The notes under the pieces: model-generated | Seen by the model: the letters and a program-made list of their open reading frames with translations, nothing else | Database searches by the model: none | What the model was told of the DNA's origin: nothing | Part shown: in pieces, positions 1 through 7,259 of the stretch | Layout of the letters: each line of letters opens with the position of its first letter | How positions within the stretch are numbered: the stretch's first letter is position 1 | Source of the DNA: Rhodobacter sp. SGA-6-6 | GTDB lineage: Bacteria > Pseudomonadota > Alphaproteobacteria > Rhodobacterales > Rhodobacteraceae | Assembly: GCF_011043545.1 (NCBI RefSeq) | Contig: NZ_JAAKGP010000008.1 | Location: forward strand, 1 to 64,000 | Length of the DNA: 64,000 nucleotides | Direction of reading: 5' to 3' | Made by a program: the position numbers and the translations under genes

Positions 1-77
1 CATCAATCACCTGACCGGAGATAGGAAGGGCAAGGCTCCCACTGGCCGGGCCGGGCTGCTGCGGCCGGAAATCTCCT

Positions 78-587
78 TCACCTGAACAACGCCTCGATAT
101 CGGACATCGGCCGGAACAGCTTCATCGGCTGGTCCAGAAACGGCAGGAAGCTCTCGCGCTCGTAGAAGCGCTTCGCATTCTCGTCCTTGGCGTTCACGAT
201 CACTGCGAAGGATGCGATCTCGCTGCGCAGGGACCGATAGAGTGCATCCGCGAGCAGAAACCGGCCGTAACCTCTGCCCTGGTAGCGCTGATCGACCGCA
301 AGGCGCCCCAGCAAGATCGCCGGGATCAGAGGATAGCGTGGCAGTTTGCGGACCACGGTCTCCGGCAGTTCGGGAAGCTGCACCGCGGTCGACGAGAGCG
401 TATAGTATCCGGCGATGCCGCCATCCTGCAGCACAAGGATGAAGCACGCCGCCATCTTCTTCCGGGCGTCCTGTCCGGCCTGCATCCGGAAGTAACGATC
501 GAGCGGCTCTACACCGCTTGCGAACCCTGATCGGTCATGTTGCGGGCCGAGAAGCTCGACCCGCAGGATATCATCCGTTCCCCCCAC
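78..587 (-). CDS. GNAT acetyltransferase toxin (TacT-like)
   Basis: This 169-aa protein belongs to the GNAT acetyltransferases and matches the length and layout of TacT/AtaT-type toxins, which acetylate the amino group of charged tRNAs and block translation. The acetyl-CoA loop is visible as RYQGRGYGRFLL near residue 100, preceded by the strand LGRLAVDQ. Near the C-terminus, NAKDENAKRFYE resembles the usual helix around the catalytic Tyr. It lies 3 bases after the DUF1778 antitoxin gene on the same strand, so the two form a type II toxin-antitoxin operon. The tRNA target is inferred from the family. The gene looks intact, unlike most of its neighbours. Confidence 0.85.
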   Translation of the reverse strand: MGGTDDILRVELLGPQHDRSGFASGVEPLDRYFRMQAGQDARKKMAACFILVLQDGGIAGYYTLSSTAVQLPELPETVVRKLPRYPLIPAILLGRLAVDQRYQGRGYGRFLLADALYRSLRSEIASFAVIVNAKDENAKRFYERESFLPFLDQPMKLFRPMSDIEALFR

Positions 588-590
588 GCG

Positions 591-893
591 TCAGACGCCT
601 GTTCTCTCGCGATAGCGGCGAACGGTGTCGCGCAGCCGCGCGTTGACCGGCTGCGGTTCGATCAGGGCCTGGACGAATGCTTGGCTGTCCCGCAGCGAAA
701 GCTCCATATGCTGATGTTCCTCGATGGCCCGACGTGCAGCGTCCTGGACGCTGGTCAGGACGAAATCCGTCAAGGATCGGCCCTGCAGGGCGGCGGCATG
801 TTCGATCAGACGCTTCTGGTCGGCGGTTACGCGTGTCTCGAGGCGTTCACCCCGGACGCGGCCGGTCGTTGACCTCTTTGCTGCTTCGGCCAT
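591..893 (-). CDS. DUF1778 antitoxin (TacA-like)
   Basis: This 100-aa protein is the antitoxin of the GNAT toxin gene that follows. Residues about 18-50 fit a ribbon-helix-helix DNA-binding domain (RLETRVTADQKRLIEHAA then GRSLTDFVL). The C-terminal part (about 60-90) would wrap the toxin. DUF1778 antitoxins bind DNA as dimers and repress their own operon. A sigma-70-like promoter with a palindromic spacer lies just upstream, fitting autoregulation. GGAG 7 bases before the ATG supports the start. Confidence 0.85.
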   Translation of the reverse strand: MAEAAKRSTTGRVRGERLETRVTADQKRLIEHAAALQGRSLTDFVLTSVQDAARRAIEEHQHMELSLRDSQAFVQALIEPQPVNARLRDTVRRYRERTGV

Positions 894-917
894 TTTTGAT
901 CTCCGATCTATCGGGAA

Positions 918-946
918 TATGTACGGCCAATGGCCGGAGAAATCAA
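918..946 (-). promoter_or_regulatory. Promoter and probable operator of the GNAT/DUF1778 operon
   Basis: Read on the minus strand there is TTGATT, a 17-base spacer and TACATA, close to sigma-70 consensus. The spacer contains the palindrome GGCCATTGGCC, placed where a ribbon-helix-helix antitoxin could bind between the -35 and -10 boxes. The predicted start lies about 20 bases before the antitoxin ATG. Confidence 0.6.
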
Positions 947-1005
947 GATGCGGGCCAGCCAGAGAACTAGGTAGATTTCGTTGATCGGCTAGTGGTCACG
1001 TCGGT

Positions 1006-1021
1006 GGGGAAAGCTTTCCCC
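1006..1021. repeat. Perfect 16-bp palindrome GGGGAAAGCTTTCCCC
   Basis: A perfect palindrome lies upstream of the ArdC fragment in a gene-free stretch (894-1170). It could be a regulator site or part of the leader of the lost antirestriction gene. Nothing else in this stretch is recognisable apart from the leader repeat starting at 1116. Confidence 0.4.
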
Positions 1022-1115
1022 CTGGGCCGGCGCTGCGTTGCCGGTACACCCCCTTCTGCGGGGAGGACCCCGGCAACGCCCCCCCCTTAGAGGCAGAGTG
1101 CGGGCCGGGTTTGCC

Positions 1116-1173
1116 GTGACGGGTTGAGGGCTGGAGAGCGGGTCTCCGGCGCCCGTCGCGGAGAACCGCGATG
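1116..1173 (+). repeat. Leader repeat, copy 1 (before ArdC fragment)
   Basis: The stretch ending at the ArdC start codon is nearly the same as the stretch ending at the ParB-fragment start codon (1916-1972). Both start with a GACGGGT segment, contain CCCGTCGCGGAGAACCG and end with the ATG two bases later. The shared leader suggests that the two genes were expressed or regulated together in the parent element. Confidence 0.6.
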
Positions 1174-1526
1174 TCGAGACATGACCGCAGCCTAGGCTTC
1201 GGCTCCGACCGGACCAGCCTCTATAACGAGATCACCGGCAGGATCATCGCCGAGCTGGAGGCCGGGCGTTTTCCCTGGGTCCAGCCTTGGGGCAAGGCCG
1301 CTGCCGTGGCACCCCTCGGCCTGCCGCGGAACGCCAGCACCGGCCGCAGCTACAGCGGCATCAACATCCTGATCCTCTGGGGCGCCATGGTCCAGCATGG
1401 CTATCCCGGCCAAGGCTGGTTCACCTTCCGCCAGGCGCAGTCGCTCGGCGGCTCTGTCCGCAAGGGTGAGCGCGGCACCACTGTCGTCTATGCCGACCGC
1501 TTCACCCCCGAGGAGGAGAAGCGCCG
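1171..1526 (+). pseudogene. ArdC-type antirestriction protein, N-terminal fragment
   Basis: The first about 119 codons encode the N-terminal single-stranded-DNA-binding domain of ArdC-type plasmid antirestriction proteins: YNEITGRIIAELEAGRFPWVQPW, NASTGRSYSGINILILWG, then a GxxVRKGERGTTVVY strand. Full-length relatives are about 300 aa with a C-terminal metallopeptidase domain, which is missing. Homology stops near 1526, where the sequence switches to a different reading frame that encodes the end of RadC. This is a deletion scar, not a designed fusion. ArdC proteins are carried by conjugative plasmids and islands. Confidence 0.75.
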
Positions 1527-1835
1527 CGCTTCCATGTCCTCTATCTCGACCGGAAGAACCGGCTGGTCTCGGATGAATGCCTCGCCATCGGCACGGTCGA
1601 TCACGTTCCGGTCTATCCGAGGGAAGTGCTGAAGCGCAGCCTCGCGCTCGGCGCCATGGCGCTGATCCTCGTCCACAATCACCCCGCCGGGGATCCGGAA
1701 CCCTCCGCCGCCGATCTGGCGATGACGAGGGACATCGAGAAGGGATGCAGGATCCCCGGCATCACCTTGCATGACCATATCATCACCGGCGCGGGCCGGG
1801 AGGTCAGCCTGCGCCAGCGCGGCGATCTGGGGTGA
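1527..1835 (+). pseudogene. RadC (JAB/MPN domain) C-terminal fragment
   Basis: About 102 codons encode the second half of the RadC family. The domain begins with VLYLDRKNRL, and the JAMM metal motif is present as HNHPAGDPEPSAAD, followed by LHDHIITG. The N-terminal helix-hairpin-helix region and the upstream Glu are absent. The frame is shifted by 2 relative to the ArdC fragment that it abuts. RadC-like genes are frequent cargo next to ardC on mobile elements, so a deletion between neighbouring genes explains the junction. Confidence 0.75.
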
Positions 1836-1915
1836 CGGGTTGGCAGGTCAGTCGGCTCGCCCCGCGGGAAGCCCGCGATACCCCGCAGGCCAGAAAGAGG
1901 AGGGCTGGGAGGTCT

Positions 1916-1972
1916 GCGACGGGTCAGGGGGCGAGAGTGGGTCTCGGCCGCCCGTCGCGGAGAACCGACATG
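1916..1972 (+). repeat. Leader repeat, copy 2 (before ParB fragment)
   Basis: This is the second copy of the leader found at 1116-1173, again ending at a start codon. It differs by scattered substitutions and a one-base gap in the middle, but CCCGTCGCGGAGAACCG is identical. Confidence 0.6.
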
Positions 1973-2032
1973 GCAAATGCCGTTCAGAAGATCACCCTCG
2001 CGACCTCGCGCGACATTCCCTTCAACAAGCTG
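1970..2032 (+). pseudogene. ParB-like partition protein, N-terminal stub
   Basis: The first 21 codons (MANAVQKITL, then SRDIPFNKL) match the conserved beginning of ParB-domain proteins carried on alphaproteobacterial plasmids and islands. After FNKL the sequence switches to the end of an opposite-strand GcvT-family fragment, so the rest of parB has been deleted. The identification rests on a short match plus the shared leader. Confidence 0.5.
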
Positions 2033-2469
2033 CGCGGTCCAAAGGCGCGGGGTTTCTTCGACCGGCAGCAGAAGCTCGTAGCCGAGTTCGCCGGTAAACC
2101 CCAGGCGGCTAACCTGCATCGGGATACCGGCGATGGAGACATCGGTGCGGAAGGAATAATAGGGCAGCGCAGCGTTGGAGAAATCTTCCCCCGTCAGCCC
2201 CTGCAGCAGCGCTCGCGACTTCGGCCCCTGCACCGAGATTTGGGCATAGTCCGACCGGCACTCGCGAACGGTCACACCCGATCCGGCAGCACGCTGCGCG
2301 AGAAGACCCGGTCGACGCATTCGGTAGCGCCTGGGCCGGTGACATCGTATTTCAGCAGCATCGAGAATTCGATCACCGCGACATCGTTGCGGATGGCGAA
2401 ATACTCGGCCGCCGGATCGCCCCAGGTCACCGGGATGACGAAGCCGAAGACATCCATCCATTCGACCAC
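2030..2469 (-). pseudogene. GcvT-family aminomethyltransferase fragment
   Basis: Read on the minus strand, about 145 codons in two frames match folate-binding GcvT-family proteins. Frame one has FAIRNDVAVIEFSMLLKYDV followed by TGPGATECVDRVFSR. After a frameshift near 2275-2285, frame two continues with YAQISVQGPKSRALLQ, LPYYSFR and LGFTGELGYELLLP. Both ends are missing, and the end of the fragment abuts the ParB stub. Relatives include glycine-cleavage T protein, the C-terminal half of sarcosine oxidase alpha, and DmdA; the fragment is too short to choose. Confidence 0.7.
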
Positions 2470-2710
2470 GCCCTACGGCTTTGCCTTAGAGCGATGGTCG
2501 GCGGGCGTGCTCGCCTATTATGACGCTTTGTTCGGGTGCCTCCCGGCCAAGCTGGAACCGGGCTCTGGTCCTGCGGACGGGAGCCTGCAGTGCAGTTTAC
2601 CCCCATGCGGGCAACGATCTCTGGCGCGGGCCGATTTCTCCGCCGAACGGGTGGTCTTGGTGTTCGACCGACATCCTGCGAATATGTGTGAAACCGCCAT
2701 TGCGGCGCGG
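2470..2710. other. Gene-free stretch in the island
   Basis: No reading frame here shows recognisable conserved blocks on either strand. It is probably eroded island DNA. The only signals are the promoter and ribosome binding site of the following toxin-antitoxin pair, just downstream. Confidence 0.4.
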
Positions 2711-2739
2711 TTGGCTGGGATGCCACTATGTGCTAATGT
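2711..2739 (+). promoter_or_regulatory. Promoter of the ParDE-like operon
   Basis: TTGGCT, 17 bases, then TAATGT fit a sigma-70-type promoter. The antitoxin ATG follows about 30 bases later, with GAGGAG 6 bases ahead of it. Confidence 0.55.
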
Positions 2740-2768
2740 GGGTTTGTGGGCAACCCGAGGAGCTTCGC

Positions 2769-3023
2769 ATGAGTCGTCTCACCATCGACATGACCGAGCA
2801 GCAGCACCAGAGCCTGAAGGCCCTGGCGGCGCTGGAGGGCAAGACGATCAAGCAATATGCGATCGAGCGGCTGTTTCCTGGGGACGAAGATGCCGACCGG
2901 GCCTGGCAGGACCTGCGGGATCTGCTGAAGACCCGCGTTCAGAACGGCCTGGCCGGGAAGGTCACCTCGAAAGGCATTGCTGATCTTCTCGGCGAAGACC
3001 TGGCCGGAGGCGGCCGGGGTTGA
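2769..3023 (+). CDS. ParD/CopG-like antitoxin
   Basis: This 84-aa protein begins MSRLTIDMTEQQHQSLKALA, which fits a short beta strand followed by a helix, the start of a ribbon-helix-helix domain. ALEGKTIKQYAIERLF completes the domain near residue 37. The remaining half, rich in charged residues, would bind the toxin. The start was set at the ATG after GAGGAG. The stop overlaps the start of the toxin gene by 4 bases, the usual arrangement for a toxin-antitoxin pair. Expected role: neutralise the toxin and repress the operon. Confidence 0.8.
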   Translation: MSRLTIDMTEQQHQSLKALAALEGKTIKQYAIERLFPGDEDADRAWQDLRDLLKTRVQNGLAGKVTSKGIADLLGEDLAGGGRG

Positions 3024-3343
3024 GCCGCATCTACATCCTGACGGAGGATGCTGCCGAGGATATCCGGGGCATCATCCGCTATACGAGAGAGACCTGGGGA
3101 ACCGCCCAGGCCAGCCGCTATATGGCCGATCTGGAAGAGGGCATCATCCGGCTGGCTGGCAATCCCACGAGGTTCCGGGACATGAGCGCACTCTATCCGG
3201 CGTTGCGCATGGCGCATTGCGAGCACCACTATGTCTTCTGCCTGCCACGGGACGACGCACCAGCCCTGATCGTCGCGGTTCTGCACGAACGGATGGATCT
3301 GATGGTCCGGCTCGCCGACCGCCTGAACAGGCCCGAGAACTAG
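3020..3343 (+). CDS. ParE/RelE-superfamily toxin
   Basis: This 107-aa protein has the compact ParE/RelE fold signature: LTEDAAEDIRGIIRYTRETWG at the N-terminus, then ASRYMADLEEGIIRLA, a central RFRDMSALYPALRM, and HEHYVFCL-like and IVAVLHERMDL strands at the end. ParE toxins inhibit DNA gyrase, whereas RelE toxins cut mRNA in the ribosome. The long N-terminal helices and the C-terminal LHERMDL favour ParE. The start is TTG at 3020, inside the antitoxin stop, so the two genes are translationally coupled. The gene is intact. Confidence 0.82.
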   Translation: MSRIYILTEDAAEDIRGIIRYTRETWGTAQASRYMADLEEGIIRLAGNPTRFRDMSALYPALRMAHCEHHYVFCLPRDDAPALIVAVLHERMDLMVRLADRLNRPEN

Positions 3344-3479
3344 CCCCGGCTCCGCGCAATCGGCCGTGGATTCCTGTTGTTGGCTTCACCCCCTGCACTG
3401 CGGGCGTGGCCAGATGGGCATTGGCTCTCTCCTTTCTCGCCGGAATATGGCGCTGGAGAGCGGTGCCCCATGCTCGGAC

Positions 3480-4095
3480 CGTCTTCATGGCCCTGATCCT
3501 TGCGGTCGCGGATCAGCAACATGCGGCGGTCGACGTCGAGGCGGTTGCGACCGCGAACTGCACGATGCGCGACATGGGCAGCGTCAGACGTGCATTGCCG
3601 TCAAAGCACCGGAAGAGGCGGTTCAATTCGGCCATCGTCGGACGTCGGTCCCGCTCGACACCCTTGCCGATCAACCCGAGGCGCTTCAGCGCAACGCGGG
3701 CCAGATCGACTGGCTCCGGTGAAATCTCCAGCCCATGGACGGCAGCGGCATGGTCAGGATCATCTTGATCACGCCGATGTCGATGTCCAACGTCAACGAA
3801 CCGGCCCCCTGGTCCGCACGCTTGCGGCCGTAGTCGATCAGCTTGTGGCGAGGTGACCGATCTTCTCCTTGCCGAGATCACCCTTCAGAGTTGCGAGGGT
3901 GGCGGCCTTGCTCCTGCGGGGTGGTTTCCCTACGGCGCAGATATCGGCTATATGAAGGTCGACCAGATCACCGAAGGTGTGCAGGCGGGCGACGGGCGAT
4001 CGGTTGGGCGGCAGTCCCTGATCGACCAGGGTTTCGGCTTGACGGGTCCATTTGCGGGCATCGTCGCGGCGAAGGAATGTCTCGCTCGCGATCTG
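3480..4095 (-). pseudogene. Tyrosine integrase, frameshifted and truncated remnant
   Basis: Read from about 4095 down to 3480 on the minus strand, several frames carry integrase pieces in the right order. The N-terminal arm-binding part is ETFLRRDDARKWTRQAE followed by LHTFGDLVDLHI. Then come ALKRLGLIGKGVERDRRP and a catalytic-domain start, LPMSRIVQFAVATA. In a shifted frame, DVDRRMLLIRDRKDQG follows. The catalytic Arg neighbourhood is damaged and the rest (His-x-x-Arg, Tyr) is gone. It lies head-to-head with dusA about 50 bases away, as expected for an integrase that uses the dusA site. Confidence 0.65.
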
Positions 4096-4143
4096 GGGAA
4101 TTTCGGGGATATCGGGGCGCAGTTCGGCGAAGATACTATAAAA

Positions 4144-5139
4144 ATGCAGGAAAATCAATCATATAAACTGTCCGTCGCCCCGATGATGGACTGGACCGAC
4201 CGGCATTGCCGGGTCTTCCACCGGCGGATGACCCGCCGGGCGATGCTCTATACCGAGATGGTGACGGCCCCGGCGGTGATCCATGGGCCGAAGGCGCGGC
4301 TGCTGGATTTCGGCGCGGAGGAGCATCCGGTGGCGTTGCAGCTCGGCGGCTCGGACCCGGGGGAGCTGGCGCGGGCGACGGGGATCGCGCGGGACTGGGG
4401 CTATGACGAGATCAACCTGAACTGCGGCTGCCCCTCGGACCGAGTGCAGTCGGGCTGTTTCGGCGCGGTGCTGATGGAGCGGCCGGCGCTGGTGGCCGAC
4501 TGCGTCGCGGCGATGCGGGGGGAAAGCGACGTGCCGGTGACGGTGAAATGCCGGATCGGCGTGGACGAGCAGGACCCGCAGGAGGTGCTGCCGCGGTTCC
4601 TGGAGACCGTCGCGGCGGCGGGCGTCAGGCATTTCATCGTCCATGCCCGCAAGGCCTGGCTGCAGGGCCTGTCGCCGAAGGAGAACCGCGAGATTCCGCC
4701 GCTGGACCACCCGCTGGTGCTGCGGATGAAGCGGGAATTCCCCGAGCTGACCATCTGCCTGAACGGCGGGGTGACCTCGCTGGAGCAGGCCCGCGACCTG
4801 CTGGCGCAGGGGCTGGACGGGGTGATGATCGGCCGGGCGGCCTATCACGACCCGGGCCATGTGCTGATCGGGGCGGACGGCCTTTGGGGTATGGACCATG
4901 CGCCTGCACGGGAAGAGGTGGTGCGCGCCATGCTGCCCTATATCGAGGCGCATCTGGCGGGCGGCGGGCGGCTGCATCAGGTGACGCGGCACATGCTGGG
5001 GCTGTTCCACGGCCTGCCCGGCGCGCGCGGCTGGCGGCAGGTGCTGTCGGCCGAGGCCGGCCGGGGCGGCGCCGGCGTGGAGGTGGTGGAACGTGCGCTG
5101 GCCCGGGTGACGGGCGAGACGGAGCGGCTGGCGGGGTAG
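4144..5139 (+). CDS. dusA: tRNA-dihydrouridine synthase A
   Basis: DusA reduces uridine in the D-loop of tRNAs to dihydrouridine using FMN and NADPH. This 331-aa protein has the typical start (VAPMMDWTDRHCR), NLNCGCPSDRVQSG near residue 91, a VKCRIG strand and the phosphate-binding NGGVTS and GVMIGRAAYHDP near the end. The residue that is usually the catalytic Cys (GACLM in most family members) is Val here (GAVLM, residue 109), while a Cys stands four residues earlier (SGCFG, residue 105). No clear ribosome binding site precedes the ATG, and the first codons are AT-rich, consistent with the 5' end having been rebuilt by island insertion. Confidence 0.9.
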   Translation: MQENQSYKLSVAPMMDWTDRHCRVFHRRMTRRAMLYTEMVTAPAVIHGPKARLLDFGAEEHPVALQLGGSDPGELARATGIARDWGYDEINLNCGCPSDRVQSGCFGAVLMERPALVADCVAAMRGESDVPVTVKCRIGVDEQDPQEVLPRFLETVAAAGVRHFIVHARKAWLQGLSPKENREIPPLDHPLVLRMKREFPELTICLNGGVTSLEQARDLLAQGLDGVMIGRAAYHDPGHVLIGADGLWGMDHAPAREEVVRAMLPYIEAHLAGGGRLHQVTRHMLGLFHGLPGARGWRQVLSAEAGRGGAGVEVVERALARVTGETERLAG

Positions 5140-5246
5140 GGGGGCCTCCCTGCGGCCGGTCGCGACCGATGGTGCAGCTTGGTCTGCGGTTCTTGGGCGG
5201 TTCGTCCTCCCGCACGATACAGGTTCTGGCCGTGTCCACGCTCGGT

Positions 5247-5457
5247 CGGGCGGGATCAGGCGAGGCGCTGCCTCGCCCCCGCCCGTGCGAAAGGGTTGCA
5301 CCCGGAGACGGTGGCGACACGAGACCGGGAGAGGCCAGCGCCCGACCGGGCGGGCGTGAAGCGCCCGCCAAAAGGCGGGCGGGCGCTGGCCGGGCCTTTG
5401 GGGCCCGGCCGGACAAGGGGAAGCGTCGTGCTGTGGCGAAGGCACGCGCCTTCGCCA
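5247..5457 (-). repeat. Dispersed multi-hairpin repeat, copy A
   Basis: This is one of eight copies in the window and the only one in reverse orientation. Read on the minus strand it begins with GGCGAAGGC-type arms around a 4-base loop and ends with a GCGAGGC/GCCTCGC hairpin next to CGCACGGGCGGGGGCG-like sequence. It fills most of the 487-base gap between dusA and the TauE/SafE gene, where I see no gene. Confidence 0.85.
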
Positions 5458-5626
5458 AAAAAAAGCCCGCGGAGGTGAGGAGCCCTCTGACCAGCTCACC
5501 GTCCCGCCGCTCCGTTGCGCATGGAACTCCTACCCGAAGCCCGACCCCTCGCCCCCGGCATTTTCCGTCCCCCTCTGGCCCCCGGCGCGCCGGGCGGCTA
5601 AGCAGGGGCAACCCGGAGGTGCCGCG

Positions 5627-6442
5627 ATGACCGAGCTGTCCACCCTGCTGCCGATGCTGCTGGCGCTGATCGTGATCGGCGGCTTCGCCGGGGTGGTCGG
5701 CGGCCTTCTCGGCGTCGGCGGCGGCATCGTGCTGGTGCCGGCCTTCTTCTACGCCTTCACCGCGCTCGGCTACGGCGGCGGGCAGGTGATGCAGGTCTGC
5801 GTCGCCACCTCGCTGGCCACCATCGTCGTCACCTCGATCCGCTCGGTCTCGGCGCATCACCGCAAGGGGGCGGTGGACTGGACGGTGCTGAAGAGCTGGG
5901 GGCCCTGGCTGGTGGCCTCCTCCGCCGTGGGGGTCTTCGTGGCGTCCCGGGTGCCCTCGGCCGCCCTGCAGGCGGTGTTCGGGGTGCTGGCGGGGCTGGC
6001 CGGGCTGTGGATGGCCTTCGGGCGCGACTCGGCCCGGCTGGGGCAGACGATGCCGGGCGAGCCCCTGCGCGGGGCGATGGCCTCCGGCGTCGGCTTCTTC
6101 TCGGCGCTGATGGGGATCGGCGGCGGCACCTTCGGGGTGCCGCTGATGACGCTGTTCGGGATGCCGATCCACCGGGCGGTGGCGACGGCCTCGGGCTTCG
6201 GCGTGCTGATCGCGGTGCCGGCGGTGCTGGGGTTCCTGATGGTCCGGGCCGAGGGCGCGCCGCCCTGGACGCTGGGGGCGGTGAACGGGCCGGCCTTCCT
6301 GGTGGTGATCGGCACCACGCTGATGACCACGCCCTGGGGGGTGCGGCTGGCCCATGCGATGAACCCGAAGCCGCTGAAGCGCGCCTTCGCGGTGTTTCTG
6401 ACGCTGGTGGCGCTGAACATGCTGCGGAAGGTGCTGTGGTAG
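5627..6442 (+). CDS. TauE/SafE-family membrane exporter
   Basis: This 271-aa inner-membrane protein is almost wholly hydrophobic, with about eight predicted membrane segments. It carries the duplicated TauE/SafE glycine motif GGLLGVGGGIVLVP (about residue 24) and ALMGIGGGTFGVP (about residue 160). The family moves sulfite, sulfoacetate or other organic anions out of or across the cytoplasmic membrane. The substrate cannot be told from sequence, and the gene is not next to sulfur-metabolism genes. Its stop codon overlaps the probable GTG start of the next gene, so the two are likely co-transcribed. Confidence 0.85.
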   Translation: MTELSTLLPMLLALIVIGGFAGVVGGLLGVGGGIVLVPAFFYAFTALGYGGGQVMQVCVATSLATIVVTSIRSVSAHHRKGAVDWTVLKSWGPWLVASSAVGVFVASRVPSAALQAVFGVLAGLAGLWMAFGRDSARLGQTMPGEPLRGAMASGVGFFSALMGIGGGTFGVPLMTLFGMPIHRAVATASGFGVLIAVPAVLGFLMVRAEGAPPWTLGAVNGPAFLVVIGTTLMTTPWGVRLAHAMNPKPLKRAFAVFLTLVALNMLRKVLW

Positions 6443-7194
6443 CCGGGATCGGCCCGGCGGGCTGGCGGAGGATCGGCCCCGACCCGCGGATCGCCGCCTG
6501 GGCCGCGGCGGCGCTGCCGGTGGCGCGGGCGGCGCTGGCGGCAAGCGCCGAGCCCTGGCGCTGCGGCGGCACCTGGTTCGTCGGCGTCGATGCGCTGCCG
6601 AACGGGCCGGATGGGCGCATGGGCGAGACGGCCTTCCCCTGGGGCGCCTTGCCGCTGGAGCCGCTGCCGCTGCACCGGGCGCAGTTGTCGACCGTCCGGC
6701 CCGGCTATCCGCAGCCCTCGGCCGAGGAGGATGCGGCGGCCTGGGGCTTCCGCCTGCGCCGGGACGCGGCGCATCTGGACGGGCTGTTGCCGGTGGGGCC
6801 GCGGCGGCAGCGAATGGTGAAGGAACCGCACGGCTGGATCCTCGGTCTGCCGCTGAACGCCTGCGCGCCGGGCGCCGCGCCGCTGGTGGTCTGGGAGGGC
6901 AGCCACGAGATCGTGCGCCGGGCGCTGGCGGCGGCCTTTTCCGGGCATCCGCCGGAAGGCTGGGGCGATCTGGACCTGACGGCGGCCTACAAGGCGGCGC
7001 GGGCCGAGGTGTTCCGGCGCTGCCCCCGGGTGGAACTGCCCTCCGCCCCGGGACAGGCGGTGTTGCTGCACCGCCACCTGATCCACGGCGTCGCCCCCTG
7101 GGCCGAGGAGGAGGAGGCGCCGGAGGAGGGCCGGATGGTGGCCTATTTCCGGCCGCTGCTGGGATCGGTGGCGGAGTGGATGCGGCTGCCCTGA
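6436..7194 (+). CDS. Hypothetical protein, possibly PhyH-like dioxygenase
   Basis: This 252-aa protein has no clear assignment. The GTG at 6436 was chosen because it overlaps the end of the exporter gene and follows GGAAGG at suitable spacing; no ATG occurs for the next 180 bases. The middle (KEPHGWILGLPLNA, then LVVWEGSHEIVRRAL) and the end (GQAVLLHRHLIHGVAPW) resemble the metal-binding His regions and the GSH turn of phytanoyl-CoA-dioxygenase-like Fe(II)/2-oxoglutarate enzymes. The classic HxD pair is not obvious, so the activity is uncertain. It is followed by a TTTTCG-type palindrome. Confidence 0.6.
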   Translation: MVAGIGPAGWRRIGPDPRIAAWAAAALPVARAALAASAEPWRCGGTWFVGVDALPNGPDGRMGETAFPWGALPLEPLPLHRAQLSTVRPGYPQPSAEEDAAAWGFRLRRDAAHLDGLLPVGPRRQRMVKEPHGWILGLPLNACAPGAAPLVVWEGSHEIVRRALAAAFSGHPPEGWGDLDLTAAYKAARAEVFRRCPRVELPSAPGQAVLLHRHLIHGVAPWAEEEEAPEEGRMVAYFRPLLGSVAEWMRLP

Positions 7195-7208
7195 CACACG
7201 GGAAGATT

Positions 7209-7229
7209 CGATTTTTCGGCGAAAAATCG
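7209..7229. repeat. Post-stop palindrome, TTTTTCG family
   Basis: The near-perfect palindrome GATTTTTCGGCGAAAAATC starts shortly after the stop of the preceding gene and lies between two convergent genes. It belongs to a family found at several other gene ends in the window. Confidence 0.7.
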
Positions 7230-7259
7230 GGGTGTCCGGCGGGTGCATAAGGAAGGGGG

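Larger units (their letters stand above)
1..4143. mobile_element. Decayed genomic island abutting the 5' end of dusA
   Basis: This stretch holds only accessory genes: two toxin-antitoxin pairs and remnants of mobile-element genes (ArdC, RadC, ParB, GcvT-family, tyrosine integrase). It stops exactly where dusA begins. The 5' end of dusA is an established integration site for a family of tyrosine integrases, and the integrase remnant here is the gene closest to dusA. The last bases before dusA and its first codons (about 4130-4172) are AT-rich compared with the rest of the gene, as expected if the element supplied them. The left boundary is not visible and may lie before the window. I found no second copy of the dusA 5' sequence inside the window. 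Confidence 0.7.

Noticed and set aside
1171-1835. ArdC-RadC as a novel fused antirestriction protein
   Set aside because: The two parts are in different frames and each lacks its other half, so this is a deletion join.
2030-2469. A DMSP demethylase (dmdA) fragment next to a dddP-bearing region
   Set aside because: The fragment only shows general GcvT-family features. Nothing distinguishes DmdA from glycine-cleavage T or sarcosine-oxidase-like proteins.
4634-6544. A 636-codon minus-strand frame opposite dusA and the TauE/SafE gene
   Set aside because: It runs through a multi-hairpin repeat and two well-supported plus-strand genes and has low-complexity Pro/Arg/Ala content.
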